From Hexactinellida sp. DTS-2022 (lineage: Eukaryota; Porifera; Hexactinellida), in the NCBI GenBank assembly GCA_028753945.1, contig JAPNXP010000018.1:620001-684000 (forward strand): a stretch of DNA of 64,000 nt. Direction: 5' to 3'. Position numbers and translations under genes: made by a program. The notes below the pieces were generated by a model. That model was not told the DNA's origin, did no database searches, and was given only the letters and a program-made list of their open reading frames with translations. Below, piece by piece: positions 1 to 10,567 of the stretch (position 1 is its first letter; each line of letters starts with the position of its first letter).

Positions 1-3000
1 GTTCTTCGCATTACAAATGTTAGTATAGTCCCCAGACTGTATTGTATGGCGACACCCATACACTAGCCTATCCACTGTCATCTGGTCCAGCTGTCCTAAC
101 AAGTTGTCTTTGTCGCCATTCATTATCTCCAGCGCTTCGTCTCTACTCAAACCGCAGTAGTCCATGCAAATAAAGTTGTACGCGAATGTTAGGCATATCT
201 TGCTCATGGTGTTGCTGGCCTCAGTGTATAGCGCTTGTTTCATCTGACTGTTTATCTTCTTGGTGTCTTCCACAAAGTTTTTAACCTCCAACACCTCGAG
301 TGGCAGCCCAGTGTGAGCTAAATGCGATCTGTGTCTGGCAAACTTAATGGGAGATAGCGTATGTAGTATGTTGATGATGAGGGCGTTGTAGCGAGCTATT
401 ATTACCAGTAGATCCATTACACTGTTGCTAACTGGTAGTTTCATTCTAGCCATCATATTCTGTGTCGGGGTGGGGGGTACACTCGTGTTGCTTTCAGCGT
501 TTGAGTCTTCACAGTTGCTTCTTTCTTCCGAGTTACGATACACAGAGCTCTCTCCCTTCGGAAATAAACTCAGATTCAAACTATTCCTCCCCGGCTCAGC
601 TGTTGAGGCCTCAGGGGCAACCTTGGCGTGGGACTGCGTCCAGTTAACCTCGTTAATATCGTACTCGATAGCGCTGCTCAGCTCGCTGCCGCTGGGACTC
701 AGGTACTTGTCTCGCATCGTGGCTTCGTCCTCTGTTATGCTACCGTTAGGGGAGAAAGTTATGCGTTTGGTGCCGCGGACACTCTGCGGGATTACTGGTC
801 CGTTCTCGCATTCCATTGAAGTAGACCTGGAGTTGGGCTGGGGGCCGAGAGTGCAGAAAGCCGAGTTTGGAGATTTTAAGAATTTCTTTTTGTTTGTAGC
901 TGTGTTGACTGTCGCCGGCTCCTGCTCGGGCACTGCCTCTGCGATCTTACTCTCCCATTTGTCGGTCCTGATTAGCGACTTTATGAAGAGGGACATCTCG
1001 TGCTCGATGCCAGGGTTCCACTTCTCTATGAACAGCCTCAGGAACTCGTTTCTCCAGTTAATGGATTGCTCGGGAAGGTAGCTGGTCCATAGCACGGAAT
1101 CGTTATGGTCTAAGTTGAACATAAGCCCCAGCATATTAAGGTCCTTCTCTTCCGTGCGTTTAGTGCCGCTCGTCTCATTTCCCACTGCTCTACAGTGTCT
1201 CCTGCAGAGATACTCTATGTCCTGACAAATGAAGTGATAGTACTCCGAGGTTATAAGCTGGGAAACGTTGAAATAGTTCCTGAAGGGTTCCTGGTAGTAT
1301 TCCCGCATTCTCCTTATCTCCAGGGAGACAATGGACAGCAGCTTGTTTAGCATAACCGGGGTTAGCGGGCTGCTAGCAGAGGCCGCATCTTGGGAATCAC
1401 TTTTGTGATCCTCTGCTATTCTCAATTTCTGCTGGCCATACGTCTCTGCTACGAAACTCCTGAGCCATCTAGTTAGCATCTCTTTAACTGACGGCATATT
1501 GTTCTTCCCCTTAACTTGGTTAGAAGTTAGGTTCAGCAGAGTCCTATGTGTGTCCATTACAAGCTCGAGTAGAATTACAGCTCCATTGAGTATGCGCTTA
1601 ATAGCCTTGTTGTTGTTGTTAGCACAGTTGCCACTGGCTATGCTCTCTATCCCCACGGTTACCAGCTCCTGTATCTTCTTGCTTAGCTGGTGCAGCGACT
1701 GCAGGAATATGGTTCTCTCCTGTTTTAGGAGCGTCGTGGTCGGACACGGCTTGAGAGCTCTGGGGTGAGCTGAGACTATATCCGAGAGCTGGTACAGTTT
1801 GGAAATTAGTTTGGCTAGAATAGAGTCAATAAGCCTGCAGTCCTGAACTGTGTGTACGCTGAATTCCCTGGTTAGACAGTCCAGGAAGGCCAGGTGTCTG
1901 TAGGTGTCGCTGATGCCGTATCTGAGTGCGTACTCCTCTAGCAACCGAGTAGTGGAGGGATGGAATGTCTCCTTGTCGCTTTGAGTGTACTTGTGTCTGA
2001 GCAGCTGAATGCTGTCGACACTCATGTCAATGGCTATGTTGGAAATACCCCGTCTGTCGAGATAGCCGGTCAGACAGTTGCTAAGTTCGTACTGCAGGAG
2101 AATGCTTAGGAGTATCGAGTAGCACTTGTGGAGGTCGCGAGGCAGCGGCACTCTAACCACTGGGGCGATCCGGGGCTCTGTCTCCTTTCTGTGGTAGAAC
2201 CGTTCGATTAGAATAATTATTTTAGACTTCTCTTCTTTCAACCAAGAATCGTAGGCTGCCTTAGAAGGAAACGCGTTTTGCCTGTAGTACGGATGCTGGC
2301 ACTTCTCCAGCACTTGGTAGCGGTGCTGTAGCTCCCTGAAGAGGGTCTCGGATTTCCCGGTGTACCCCTTGACGAACAGACAAGCCTTCGAACGAACTGA
2401 TTTCCCAACAATGTTGAAGTCCCCCAGCACGAGACCGAATGCCTGTCTCAGGTGAGCCAGCAGCATCTCCACAGTCTCTATGTGCTGAGACTCTGATATG
2501 TGCATATTGTTGTAGCTCCCTAAGCTCTCGTTATGATCACTTTCGCTGTATAACTTCTCCTGACTTGGCGGGTGTGGTTTTTCTCGCACAGTAGTGTCCA
2601 TAGTGTGGCTAGATATCGGAGAGAGCGTGTTGGGACGGGAACAGAAAGAACTGCTGTCCAGAGACTGGTAAGCAGATAAGTACTGCGTGTCCTCTCTCAT
2701 CCTGTCCACAAAGGGTCCGTTGTACTCTTCCAGTTCCGGCTCGGGCGGAGGGGGCGCCGAGAGGACTGGAAACTCCGCGCAGAGATAAGCCAGCTCGAGA
2801 GCTCGCTTCTCGTCCTCGCTCAGCTCTCCCAGCTGTCGCTGCTTCCCGAAATCAAAGCGCATTCCTTCCGCGTGTGCGAACCTCGATCCCGCGGACTGTT
2901 CCGGCTGGAATATCGGCCTCAGGACGGAGGAGGGGTAGGAGAACCCGTTTGTGGCCCCAGGGGGCGGAGAGGCGATACAGAGTTTGACGCACGCATTTGC

Positions 3001-3483
3001 CTTTGTGAATCTGTGGAAATACTTGTGTATCAGAATAATGTTGTTCGAGTGAGAGAGACATCTCCCAGCCTTAGAGGTAGGGGCTACATACTGTTTGTGG
3101 TCAGTGGCAGGCGCAGCGCACTGAGATCTAGCGCTCTGGAACTTTGTCCAAATCTCCAGCTCCTCGTCTAGGATTTCATCCAGTATTTGTTTGGTTATAA
3201 CGAGCAGCGACCCCGTGTGCTGCTCGGGAAGGAACTTCCACTTGAGCTTGTCCTCCACTTTAATGTACTGCGTGAGTAGAGAGGCACATGAGGTGTAGGA
3301 GATGTTTGATGAGCAGCCGGTGTCTGTTCTCAGTTTATAGAAGTTGTTGTAGACAGAAGGGAACGCTTTATCTCGCGCCTCTGCTGTAAATGTTCTTTTC
3401 CTCTCGTGAGGGATCGGTTTGTCGGGAGAGACATCTCTAACTGTCTCTGTAACGAGAATTGTATCGATTTGGTTCGTCGCCAT
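1..3483 (-). CDS. MUN-domain protein, UNC13D/BAIAP3-like (3' part outside window)
   Basis: The minus strand is open from an ATG at 3483 to the left edge, 1161 codons without a stop or a needed intron. The second half is alpha-helical and resembles the MUN domain (MHD1/MHD2) of Munc13-4 and BAIAP3, which prime secretory vesicles for fusion by acting on SNAREs. Supporting stretches are the segment ending RTDKWES (family: ...VQxDKWEP), then VSNSVMDLL (family: SxxVVDVF), then EVKNFVEDTKKI. About 140 Ser/Asn-rich residues separate the first two, an insertion relative to the family as I know it. The N-terminal 250 residues show no C2 domain that I recognise; a C2 domain could follow beyond the edge. 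The ATG is followed directly by open frame and preceded by AT-rich DNA. The assignment rests on short motifs, so another helical tether is possible. Confidence 0.5.
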   Translation of the reverse strand, partial: MATNQIDTILVTETVRDVSPDKPIPHERKRTFTAEARDKAFPSVYNNFYKLRTDTGCSSNISYTSCASLLTQYIKVEDKLKWKFLPEQHTGSLLVITKQILDEILDEELEIWTKFQSARSQCAAPATDHKQYVAPTSKAGRCLSHSNNIILIHKYFHRFTKANACVKLCIASPPPGATNGFSYPSSVLRPIFQPEQSAGSRFAHAEGMRFDFGKQRQLGELSEDEKRALELAYLCAEFPVLSAPPPPEPELEEYNGPFVDRMREDTQYLSAYQSLDSSSFCSRPNTLSPISSHTMDTTVREKPHPPSQEKLYSESDHNESLGSYNNMHISESQHIETVEMLLAHLRQAFGLVLGDFNIVGKSVRSKACLFVKGYTGKSETLFRELQHRYQVLEKCQHPYYRQNAFPSKAAYDSWLKEEKSKIIILIERFYHRKETEPRIAPVVRVPLPRDLHKCYSILLSILLQYELSNCLTGYLDRRGISNIAIDMSVDSIQLLRHKYTQSDKETFHPSTTRLLEEYALRYGISDTYRHLAFLDCLTREFSVHTVQDCRLIDSILAKLISKLYQLSDIVSAHPRALKPCPTTTLLKQERTIFLQSLHQLSKKIQELVTVGIESIASGNCANNNNKAIKRILNGAVILLELVMDTHRTLLNLTSNQVKGKNNMPSVKEMLTRWLRSFVAETYGQQKLRIAEDHKSDSQDAASASSPLTPVMLNKLLSIVSLEIRRMREYYQEPFRNYFNVSQLITSEYYHFICQDIEYLCRRHCRAVGNETSGTKRTEEKDLNMLGLMFNLDHNDSVLWTSYLPEQSINWRNEFLRLFIEKWNPGIEHEMSLFIKSLIRTDKWESKIAEAVPEQEPATVNTATNKKKFLKSPNSAFCTLGPQPNSRSTSMECENGPVIPQSVRGTKRITFSPNGSITEDEATMRDKYLSPSGSELSSAIEYDINEVNWTQSHAKVAPEASTAEPGRNSLNLSLFPKGESSVYRNSEERSNCEDSNAESNTSVPPTPTQNMMARMKLPVSNSVMDLLVIIARYNALIINILHTLSPIKFARHRSHLAHTGLPLEVLEVKNFVEDTKKINSQMKQALYTEASNTMSKICLTFAYNFICMDYCGLSRDEALEIMNGDKDNLLGQLDQMTVDRLVYGCRHTIQSGDYTNICNAKN

Positions 3484-4020
3484 TTAATTAATAGTTATTA
3501 TCATTATTTAGTTTCAATTTGTGATAAAAGACTATTATAGTTCAGTTCGGGGAATTGCTCCACCTTACGAGTTCAGATTTCATTGTTATTCGATCCAATA
3601 TAATTACTGACATGGCTACACACAGGATTTATATTATCTAATTTATTATATCAGCTCACTATCAGCTTATCTTGTGTGAACTAATTCCATACAATATGTG
3701 ATCAGCTCTGCTCTTATACTAATTACCGAATTGGGTGAATACATACCTTATCTCACTGTGTATTGTCAGAAGATATTAATTAATTAAACTGTACATTTAT
3801 GTGATTCCTTTGATCATAGCCTTTAGAAGATGATTATAAAACTTTGTATTAAATTTATTATAAATAAAAAGTTGAGTAGACTCCGTTAATACGACATAGG
3901 CAAGGCAAGTTAGGCAAAATATCGGTTAAAATTCCTTAAGATTCCCCTAGCGGCCTAGCCTATACAAATGCTGCAAGTTATAATACAAACAAATTAATTT
4001 AAAGTATTTTATTCCTATAG
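3484..4020. other. Divergent intergenic region with a worn MITE remnant
   Basis: AT-rich spacer between the start of the minus-strand MUN gene and the first recognisable exon of the plus-strand membrane protein. It should hold promoters for both genes and the unresolved 5' exon of the latter. At about 3875-3985 there is a degenerate copy of the family A element (AGTAGACTCCGTTAATACGAC, then an ATATCGGTTAAA core). Confidence 0.4.
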
Positions 4021-6487
4021 TGTGGGGAGTGTTCAGAGCAATTCAGTTCTAACGAGTTCAAGTAAGTAATTATTCGCCTCAAGTATTCAATAACAGGTTT
4101 ATTATATAAACATAAGGTTTATCAGATTGTATTGTCTACATTAAACGTAGTTTGCCATTGTTATTCCTAAACGCTCTTTAATTAATACTATTATTATATT
4201 AGTCGGGGCGGCTACAGTTAGAACGAGCCGTTACGACGCCAGATGCGTTGAGCTGGCCTGGCCGCACCTTATCTTCAATGTTACGCTCAGCACAGAAGAG
4301 ACGTTTGATGTGACTATCGACAACCAAACTGTAGTCGTACACCACGACGCAACTCGCATTCTGGTGTGTGGACTGGTGACAGACGGAGTGCCCTTCCTCT
4401 TGGAGATAACCAGCTCCAGGTAGAATATTATGCTACCAACATTATATGTACAGTAGAACCTGCATATCTATAATCCGGAATTCAGCAGAACCGACACTTT
4501 TTCCTTATCCCAATGAGTGTCGGACTATGCTTTAGAAGCCTGCATATCCAACAATTTAGCAACCCGACATTTTTCCCTATCCCAACAGTGTCGGATTATG
4601 CAGGCTCTACTGTATCCAGTATACCCTATATTACTATAACCGTCTGTAGAGTTGGAAAGATATTCTCTGACAGCATTACCCTCCCTGCGTCCCGCTCCTT
4701 CCCCTACTACGTTCTGCTGTACGTGCTGCTCCCGCTCCTAGTCGCTATCCTACTGCTAGTAGCCTGCATGGCAGTAGCTATCTGCTGGTGGAAGTCTGGC
4801 CGATACGCTATGTTCAAGATGCAGAGAGATGTCAGGAAGACTAAGGACTACTGGTCAACCGAAGAAGACTTCGTTGTAAGTGCTGATAGATGAGACTACT
4901 GTACTTATGTCCCATTTGTGTATTACTGGATAACCTCAGTAATATGAACACGGTTAATACGAAATTCCAGTCCCGTTTTCAGTCCATATTTCACCCCTTC
5001 AAAGCTTTTTCAATACGAATTCTGGATAAGGCGAACGCATTTGGCGGTCCCCTGGTGTTCCTACTAACGAGGTTATACTATAATTAATTAGCTGTGTATT
5101 AGGAGGTCTCCCCCGTGGACATCCAGCCAATGGAGAAGCGGCTATTCGTTAGTCCCCAGCAGCTCGATGAGTTCGGTAGAGACAGGAGTGGTTCCTTCGA
5201 ATCCTCGGATTCCTGGATGGAGAGGGGACCGGTGAGTCGGATTGCTTTCTGTGAATAATTACATTTACATTGGCTCCCTAGATACTGGATGTGGAGAAAG
5301 GAATTGCGGAGGAGCACGCCCCGCAGCACTCGTTCGACAGCAGCTCCTACAGCCCCACCGAGCCGCGGGACGACACCTCTGTCTACACAAACCCGAACAA
5401 CACCATAGTCTCAGAGGACCGGTCTCTCAGCGCGCTCACCCCCAGGAAGGCGCACTCCATGCGGGGGCGGCCCCGCGCCCCGGCGCCCGGCTCCGATCTG
5501 CGGAAAGCTAAGATGAGCCACTCCTGGCACAACCTGAGACACAAGCGCTTCTTGAAGCAGTCAGTCGGCGCGCTGGAGAGGAGGAGGTCTTCTGAGCGGA
5601 GGAAGAAATCCAATGGCTCTGAACAGACAGAGGATAATATTCCTATTTCAGACATCTCGTCTGAGATATACCATAACCCCATACAGCCGGTTATGGAGAT
5701 TATAACGCCGCTTCTCTCATCCGATTCCTCCACTGACTTCAATGAGACTAGCGCCTACGCCCCATTACACTCAGCAGACATATGCGTAGCCGAACAATCG
5801 GAAGTGCTATATCATAACCTGAACGAAGTTAGTTCTATACAACACAATACTATAGAAACTACCTTACAACAAATTGAAACTCCGCTAGGACAGGAAGCTA
5901 TCGATACTATCCCGTTAGAAGAAAGTGTAACAGAACCCAGCCCGTTAGAAGCGAGTATAACAGAACCCAGTGCATTAGAAGAGAGTGTAATACCTGTAAC
6001 ACTATCGGACCCCTCCCAGCCAGTCTCCAAGCCCCACATAGCCCGGTCCCCAGCCCCCGCCCCCATACAGGACGCCGCCCCGCCCTCCCTCTCGGGGAAA
6101 TACAGCCGCGCGTCCACAGACTACCAACCGGAGGATTCTCACTCCTCACAGGAGGGCTCTCAGGAGGAGGCAGCAATATCCACGTTTGTTCGGCCTGTGA
6201 CTAGCCCGCTTGTGGCCAGACCCTCCCTGGACCTCTCAGAGGGTCACGTCATCGGGATAGCCCTCGGTCTGGAGACAGGGGACCTCCCTCTCGAGGAGAA
6301 CAGACCTATTCCCTTCCTGCACAAGCTCTCCTTCACGGCTCTGCCTAAGGAGGAGAGTCTCGACTCCCGAAGGAGCATATTCCAGCCCCCTGGAGAGCTC
6401 TACACGATAGAATCAGAAATACAGACTACTCTTCCTCCTACCAACCCGGTCACGGCCCCAACAGAGAGCGGAGACGAAACAGATTAA
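4021..6487 (+). CDS. Single-pass membrane protein with long cytoplasmic tail (5' end unresolved)
   Basis: Proposed exons are 4021-4061 (tentative), 4218-4419, 4620-4875, 5103-5231 and 5282-6487; all junctions are GT-AG and the phases agree through to the stop. The visible ectodomain has the alternating pattern of a fibronectin-III-like domain (ELAWPHLIFNVTL, then FLLEITSSS and ITITVC). It is followed by one hydrophobic helix (YYVLLYVLLPLLVAILLLV) and a WWK stop-transfer. The roughly 475-residue tail is low in complexity, rich in Ser, Pro and Glu, with three imperfect repeats of EESVTEPSPLE type near 5925-5995. This layout suggests a surface receptor or adhesion protein, but I recognise no family. 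The signal peptide must lie in an exon upstream that I could not place. Both larger introns contain MITEs. Confidence 0.55.
4451..4612. mobile_element. pogo-type MITE, family F, in intron
   Basis: Starts CAGTAGAACCTGCATATC and ends GATTATGCAGGCTCTACTG, inverted ends flanked by TA. An internal AGTGTCGGA motif occurs on both sides. It fills most of the intron 4420-4619, and its right end lies only a few bases before the splice acceptor. Confidence 0.7.
4918..5083. mobile_element. pogo-type MITE, diverged family A, in intron
   Basis: Lies in intron 4876-5102. It contains the family A internal motifs in reverse orientation: AATATGAACACGG, then GGCGAACGCATTTGGCGGTC and CTAACGAGGTTATAC. The ends are worn. 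Confidence 0.5.
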
Positions 6488-7508
6488 ATATACTCTGTCT
6501 ACTCTCATCTTTAAGCGAACTCACTCATTCTAGTATAGCACTTTTCGCTTCTTTTTAACCTGGACCGACTTGCTTATAGTTTTGTATAACCTATTTTAGA
6601 ATAACTCTTTTCTTAATCTATTTCAAGTAATTGGGCCAGAAACTAAGCAGGTAGGTTTGCTTTACTTTCAATCCATGAAATGTACGTCTACTCTCTACTT
6701 CTACAGTACAAACTTCAATTGGATGAAAAACAATTTCTATATCCTGAAGAATGCAATTCGACTCCAGCTTGCACTTAAACAGGCCCCGAGGCAATCAATA
6801 GTTAATGACCTTAAAAAACATAATTAATTAAGAGAATACTTATTTTTATAAACATAAAAAAACCATCGGTACAAAGTAGCGAGGTTTTTTAATACAAACG
6901 CCGATGATCGGTGGATAAGTATTCTCATTAATTAATAATTTTAAATTAGTTAAATTAAATCTTCGATTACGCATTAATATTAATAACAGAGAACAGAAAT
7001 AGAGCTAAAGATGAATAGCTCTTCCCAAATAAAGTTATGAAGGCTGTACAAACGTTCATAACGCTTCCAAGGGGTCCAGAGAGCGTGACGTAAGAGGGGG
7101 GTCTAATTTCGGGGAGTTTCATGTTACGTACTAACGTTTGAACTGTCCTAACAAATTAAATTCTCCCTTTCCTCACCTTGACAATAATAATAATAGCTAA
7201 TAGGTTAATAGATAACGTATTAATTACATACATCTCTCTAATTACAAATAAATGGGATAACGAGTATAAACAAGTGTCCACTGAATTCCCTCTTAATTAA
7301 TAACCTCATCAAAGCACAACAATACAACACAGATACCACAATTAAAGAAAATAACTGATTCATTTAATTAATTTAAAAGCATACCTAAATAGTAGTACAG
7401 TATCTAAGACAGACGAGTAGAGCTAAGATGTGGTTAAAAACTACACTCTACGTATGCCTTACAGAGAGAGAAGCAGTATGTATATAGACCGCGTGGATTA
7501 GGCGTGTT
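6488..7508. other. Convergent intergenic region with one short MITE
   Basis: The two flanking genes end toward each other here. Apart from their AT-rich 3' flanks I see only the inverted-repeat element at 6823-6936 and scattered TTAATTAA tracts. No coding exon is apparent. Confidence 0.4.
6823..6936. mobile_element. Small inverted-repeat element (MITE-like)
   Basis: Arms AATTAAGAGAATACTTAT and ATAAGTATTCTCATTAATT face each other over about 110 bp. The interior has a weaker pairing of CCATCGG with CCGATGATCGG. The ends lack the CAGT of the pogo-type families, so this is a separate element type. Confidence 0.55.
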
Positions 7509-8720
7509 CTAGTTAGAGGGGATGGGGGTGTGATTTAGCGTGTTGGAGTCCTGTCCCGTGTTCAACTGCTTCAGTTGCTCCTCGAGCATCGCTACTTTCG
7601 TTTTCAGGTTTTTCGACTGCTCCAGAGCCGTTCTAAGCAGGGTCTCGGCCTGTACGCGTTTGTCGATCTCCTCTTTATGCTGTGCGCTCACTGTCTCCAG
7701 CGCCGTGGACAGCTGGGCGAGCTCTTCCTTGAGGCCGCTGCCGTCGGGAGAGACGGCCAGCTCGTCCACGTCCATGCTTGAGCTGGACTCGTTGCTGAAG
7801 GGATTCGTGCCTCCCTCTGCGAAGGGGTTCGGCTGCACCAGGGGGCGGGACGCGTTGGTCTTCATCTTGAGGTACACAGAGCTAGCGGGGGTCCGGAACC
7901 CGATGGGGTCGTCGCTGACGGGGCGCCAGGGGTCCGAAACGGTGGCGGACCGGACTGCAGGGGGCGGAGCGGAGGTGGCCGCCTGCGTGGGGAGGATGGG
8001 CGGAGGGAGAATCCCGACTGGCTGACTGTCGGAGAGGTCGACTAACAACTCTTCAGTCGAATTGCTGTTCTGGGCTAAGGGGTCCTGCGGCGGCTTTTCT
8101 TCTTCCTTCTGCTCGCTGTCCGCCGCCTGCTCGGTCTCCTTCTTCTCCTCTCCGTTCTCGGACTTCTTCGGGGGCGGGTTCAGCTTGTGACACACCTCGA
8201 AGGCTTGTCCGATCGTCCGTACGCACCGCAGGCTGTGCCTCTTCTTGCGGCCTTTGAAGACGGAGCATTTGAAGGCGTCGTCCTCCGGGTCGCGGTATAT
8301 GTAGCTGTAGATCTTCTTGTCACGAGAGTCGTGTGAAACATAGAATATTTTGTAGATCGGGTTAGAGGCTAGCACTTCGTCTTCCTCGTCCCACATTTCG
8401 TATTGCGCGGCTGTTCTGAAATAATTGCGTCTCCTTTTGGGACGTCGAACTACTTTCACTCCGTCGATGGATATGATTAGGAGCACGCGGATCTTCTTCA
8501 CGCGCCGCTCGCGAAATTCCTGCCGAGTCCGTCTCATGGCCAGAATAATATCCGCTTTGTTATTCGGTTTGTTTATTTCTAGCGTTCCGATAAACCGTGC
8601 TTTGTAGGGGATCCCGACCTGGAATTCTTCGTCGGAATGTTGCCATACCTGGTCATCCTCCGTGAGTCGCTTGTGCGCCCCTGAGCGCCGAATGCTGCCT
8701 CGAGGAATCCCTGTTTCCAT
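7509..8720 (-). CDS. NOS1AP: NOS1AP/CAPON-like PTB adaptor
   Basis: Intronless, 403 aa. Residues about 30-185 form a PTB/PID domain close to vertebrate NOS1AP: AMRRTRQEF, IISIDGVKVV, NPIYKIFYVSHDSRDKKI, and the terminal RTIGQAFEVCHKL. In vertebrates this domain binds cargo such as Scribble-complex proteins and Dexras1, and the C-terminus binds the PDZ domain of neuronal NOS. The middle is Pro/Ser-rich. Residues about 330-390 are a heptad coiled coil (LKEELAQLSTALETV through MLEEQLKQL). The protein ends PIPSN, so the vertebrate-type C-terminal PDZ ligand is absent and NOS binding cannot be assumed. The start ATG gives a short leader before the domain. Confidence 0.9.
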   Translation of the reverse strand: METGIPRGSIRRSGAHKRLTEDDQVWQHSDEEFQVGIPYKARFIGTLEINKPNNKADIILAMRRTRQEFRERRVKKIRVLLIISIDGVKVVRRPKRRRNYFRTAAQYEMWDEEDEVLASNPIYKIFYVSHDSRDKKIYSYIYRDPEDDAFKCSVFKGRKKRHSLRCVRTIGQAFEVCHKLNPPPKKSENGEEKKETEQAADSEQKEEEKPPQDPLAQNSNSTEELLVDLSDSQPVGILPPPILPTQAATSAPPPAVRSATVSDPWRPVSDDPIGFRTPASSVYLKMKTNASRPLVQPNPFAEGGTNPFSNESSSSMDVDELAVSPDGSGLKEELAQLSTALETVSAQHKEEIDKRVQAETLLRTALEQSKNLKTKVAMLEEQLKQLNTGQDSNTLNHTPIPSN

Positions 8721-9732
8721 TTGCCTTATAAATTACGAAATACTTAGCAAAATGTAAATAATGCTATGTGGAGAACCTCAGCTATTATACCTACAGTGGG
8801 CCTATTTATTATAGAATAATCTTTTGACAAAATGGATTGCTTAGAAATTGGATACTAAATCCCACTCTAAGCACCTTCTACAATCTCCTAAATACTATCG
8901 AATAACAAATATTATTAGTTAGTATAAGACAAATATAAGCACAAGACAAAAATGAAAGCTTAGGTCAATAATAGGCAATCTAGTCAGCCATATTAGTTGT
9001 GATACAACCAAACGGAACAAAGGGGCTTATAATTTTCAAACAAATGGAAATTATAGATTTGAAGAATGATTTTCCCCCATGAGAAGTAAGTAAGTATTGT
9101 AAATCTGGTATCAAAATGATATAAGCATTGTTCATACTGATCTTTATATGATTTTGAAGGTCTTTGTGGCTTTATTGGTTACATTTACCAATTAGGTAAT
9201 ATCAGTCTTCTGTCTTCCCTTCTATGGAAATTCATCCAATACGTAACGTATACCGACAACTCGATTGTAGTCCGTTTGTCTGTTTGTCTCGAATTTATTG
9301 GTATAGGAAACGGCTAGAGCATTCGCATTGAATACCGACATTTCGATTATAAACAAATGATTATCAAAATGTTGGTATTCCTTACCATTTGTATTTTGAA
9401 AGAGATAAATTTAGAAACTTTATGACAATTCAGTTATGTCCATTTTCGTAAATTGGAATATAATATGATATGATATCCTTTCCAACCGCTACAATAAGTG
9501 AACAATATTCTAATTACAAATGTCGCATTTACCTATTTATACCGTAATTCCCAGCCCCGGCGCTTATTGTTTCGTGGCCAAATTTACCCCTCATATTTCT
9601 GTGCATTCTAATGGTTCTCAACTTCAGTAAACATACCGAAATTGCATAGATCAATCTAATTACACTTCAGTTTTCAGCGAATCCTAAATTTAAAAGAGAT
9701 GAGGTATTAATTTAAGGGCTTACTTATATGGC

Positions 9733-10092
9733 GGCCGCCTACAATGTCGGCTAGCCGACATATAAGCAAATCTCGCCGACAAATAAGGATTTGGCCGACA
9801 TATAAGCAAATCTCGCTGACAAATAAGGATTTGGCCGACATATAAGCAAATCTCGCCGACATATAAGGAATTCATCTAAAGTCCCCGGCAGATTGAAAAT
9901 AAATAATCTTTATGGAGGAAAAATAACCTAGCTAGTAAGAATCGACAATGAATTGGGAGCGAACCAAAAGCCTGAACTTTTAAAAGTGAGTATTATGGAG
10001 TATTAGAGGAAAGCTCGCGAATCAACTCGGCCAAATCCTTATTTGTCGGCGACATTTGCTTATATGTCGGCTAGCCGACATTGTAGGCGGCC
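9733..10092. mobile_element. Foldback element with subterminal tandem repeats
   Basis: The ends are perfect 39-bp inverted repeats (GGCCGCCTACAATGTCGGCT... on the left, its reverse complement ending GTAGGCGGCC on the right). Each arm contains a smaller palindrome GTCGGCTAGCCGAC. Inside the left arm a 40-bp unit with CCGACATATAAGCAAATCTC is repeated about 2.8 times; the right arm has one copy. The interior of about 160 bp has no coding capacity. Confidence 0.75.
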
Positions 10093-10144
10093 TACAATTA
10101 AGTAATTCCTTAATTTAATTATACAAATGCCATTTTTATTGACC

Positions 10145-10259
10145 TTGGGGACCCCAGCGTTTTGGGCCCCCTGGGCTTTAAAACATAGCAATATGGGGAC
10201 GGGATCACTAAAACGCTAGGGCTTTAGGGACGGGGCCCCTAAAACGCTGGGGTCCCCAA
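10145..10259. repeat. GC-rich palindromic element
   Basis: Left arm TTGGGGACCCCAGCGTTTTG pairs with a right arm ending AAAACGCTGGGGTCCCCAA. The interior repeats AAAACGCTAGGG. It is strikingly GC-rich in an AT-rich spacer. Confidence 0.65.
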
Positions 10260-10260
10260 A

Positions 10261-10312
10261 GCGCGCTTACACCTGTCCCGGTGTAAGACTAAGCGCGCTT
10301 ACACCGGCGCTT
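10261..10312. repeat. Short direct and inverted repeat cluster
   Basis: GCGCGCTTACACC occurs twice, about 32 bp apart, with GGTGTAAG between them in inverted orientation. It abuts the GC-rich palindrome and could be the end of the same or a second element. Confidence 0.5.
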
Positions 10313-10567
10313 ATTCGGAGAATTCTGTGCGGTACATGTATTGGAAATTTCAATTATTATCGGGATATCCTTCTCCCTATTCCCTAACCACATACAAATT
10401 CTAATGTCTCCTATAATATGTTTATAAGTATAAGCGAGGGCAAATAAGTCTATAGCTTGAAATTATTGACAGAATCGAGATAACTGTCTAACGGGAAATA
10501 ATGCGTGGAATAGTTGCAAACAACTCATTGCAATAAATAACACTCTATTTTGAAAATACAATAGAGA

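Larger units (their letters stand above)
8721..10567. other. Long repeat-bearing intergenic region
   Basis: About 1.85 kb between divergently transcribed genes (NOS1AP-like on minus, amidohydrolase on plus). The first kilobase is AT-rich with no coding signal; I note only that ATACCGACA(A/T)(C/T)TCGATT occurs twice, near 9260 and 9335. The right part holds the foldback element 9733-10092 and the GC-rich palindrome and repeats at 10145-10312. Confidence 0.5.

Noticed and set aside
4513..4893. 126-aa open frame starting at 4513
   Set aside because: Its first third is inside the family F MITE; only 4620-4875 is an exon of the membrane protein.
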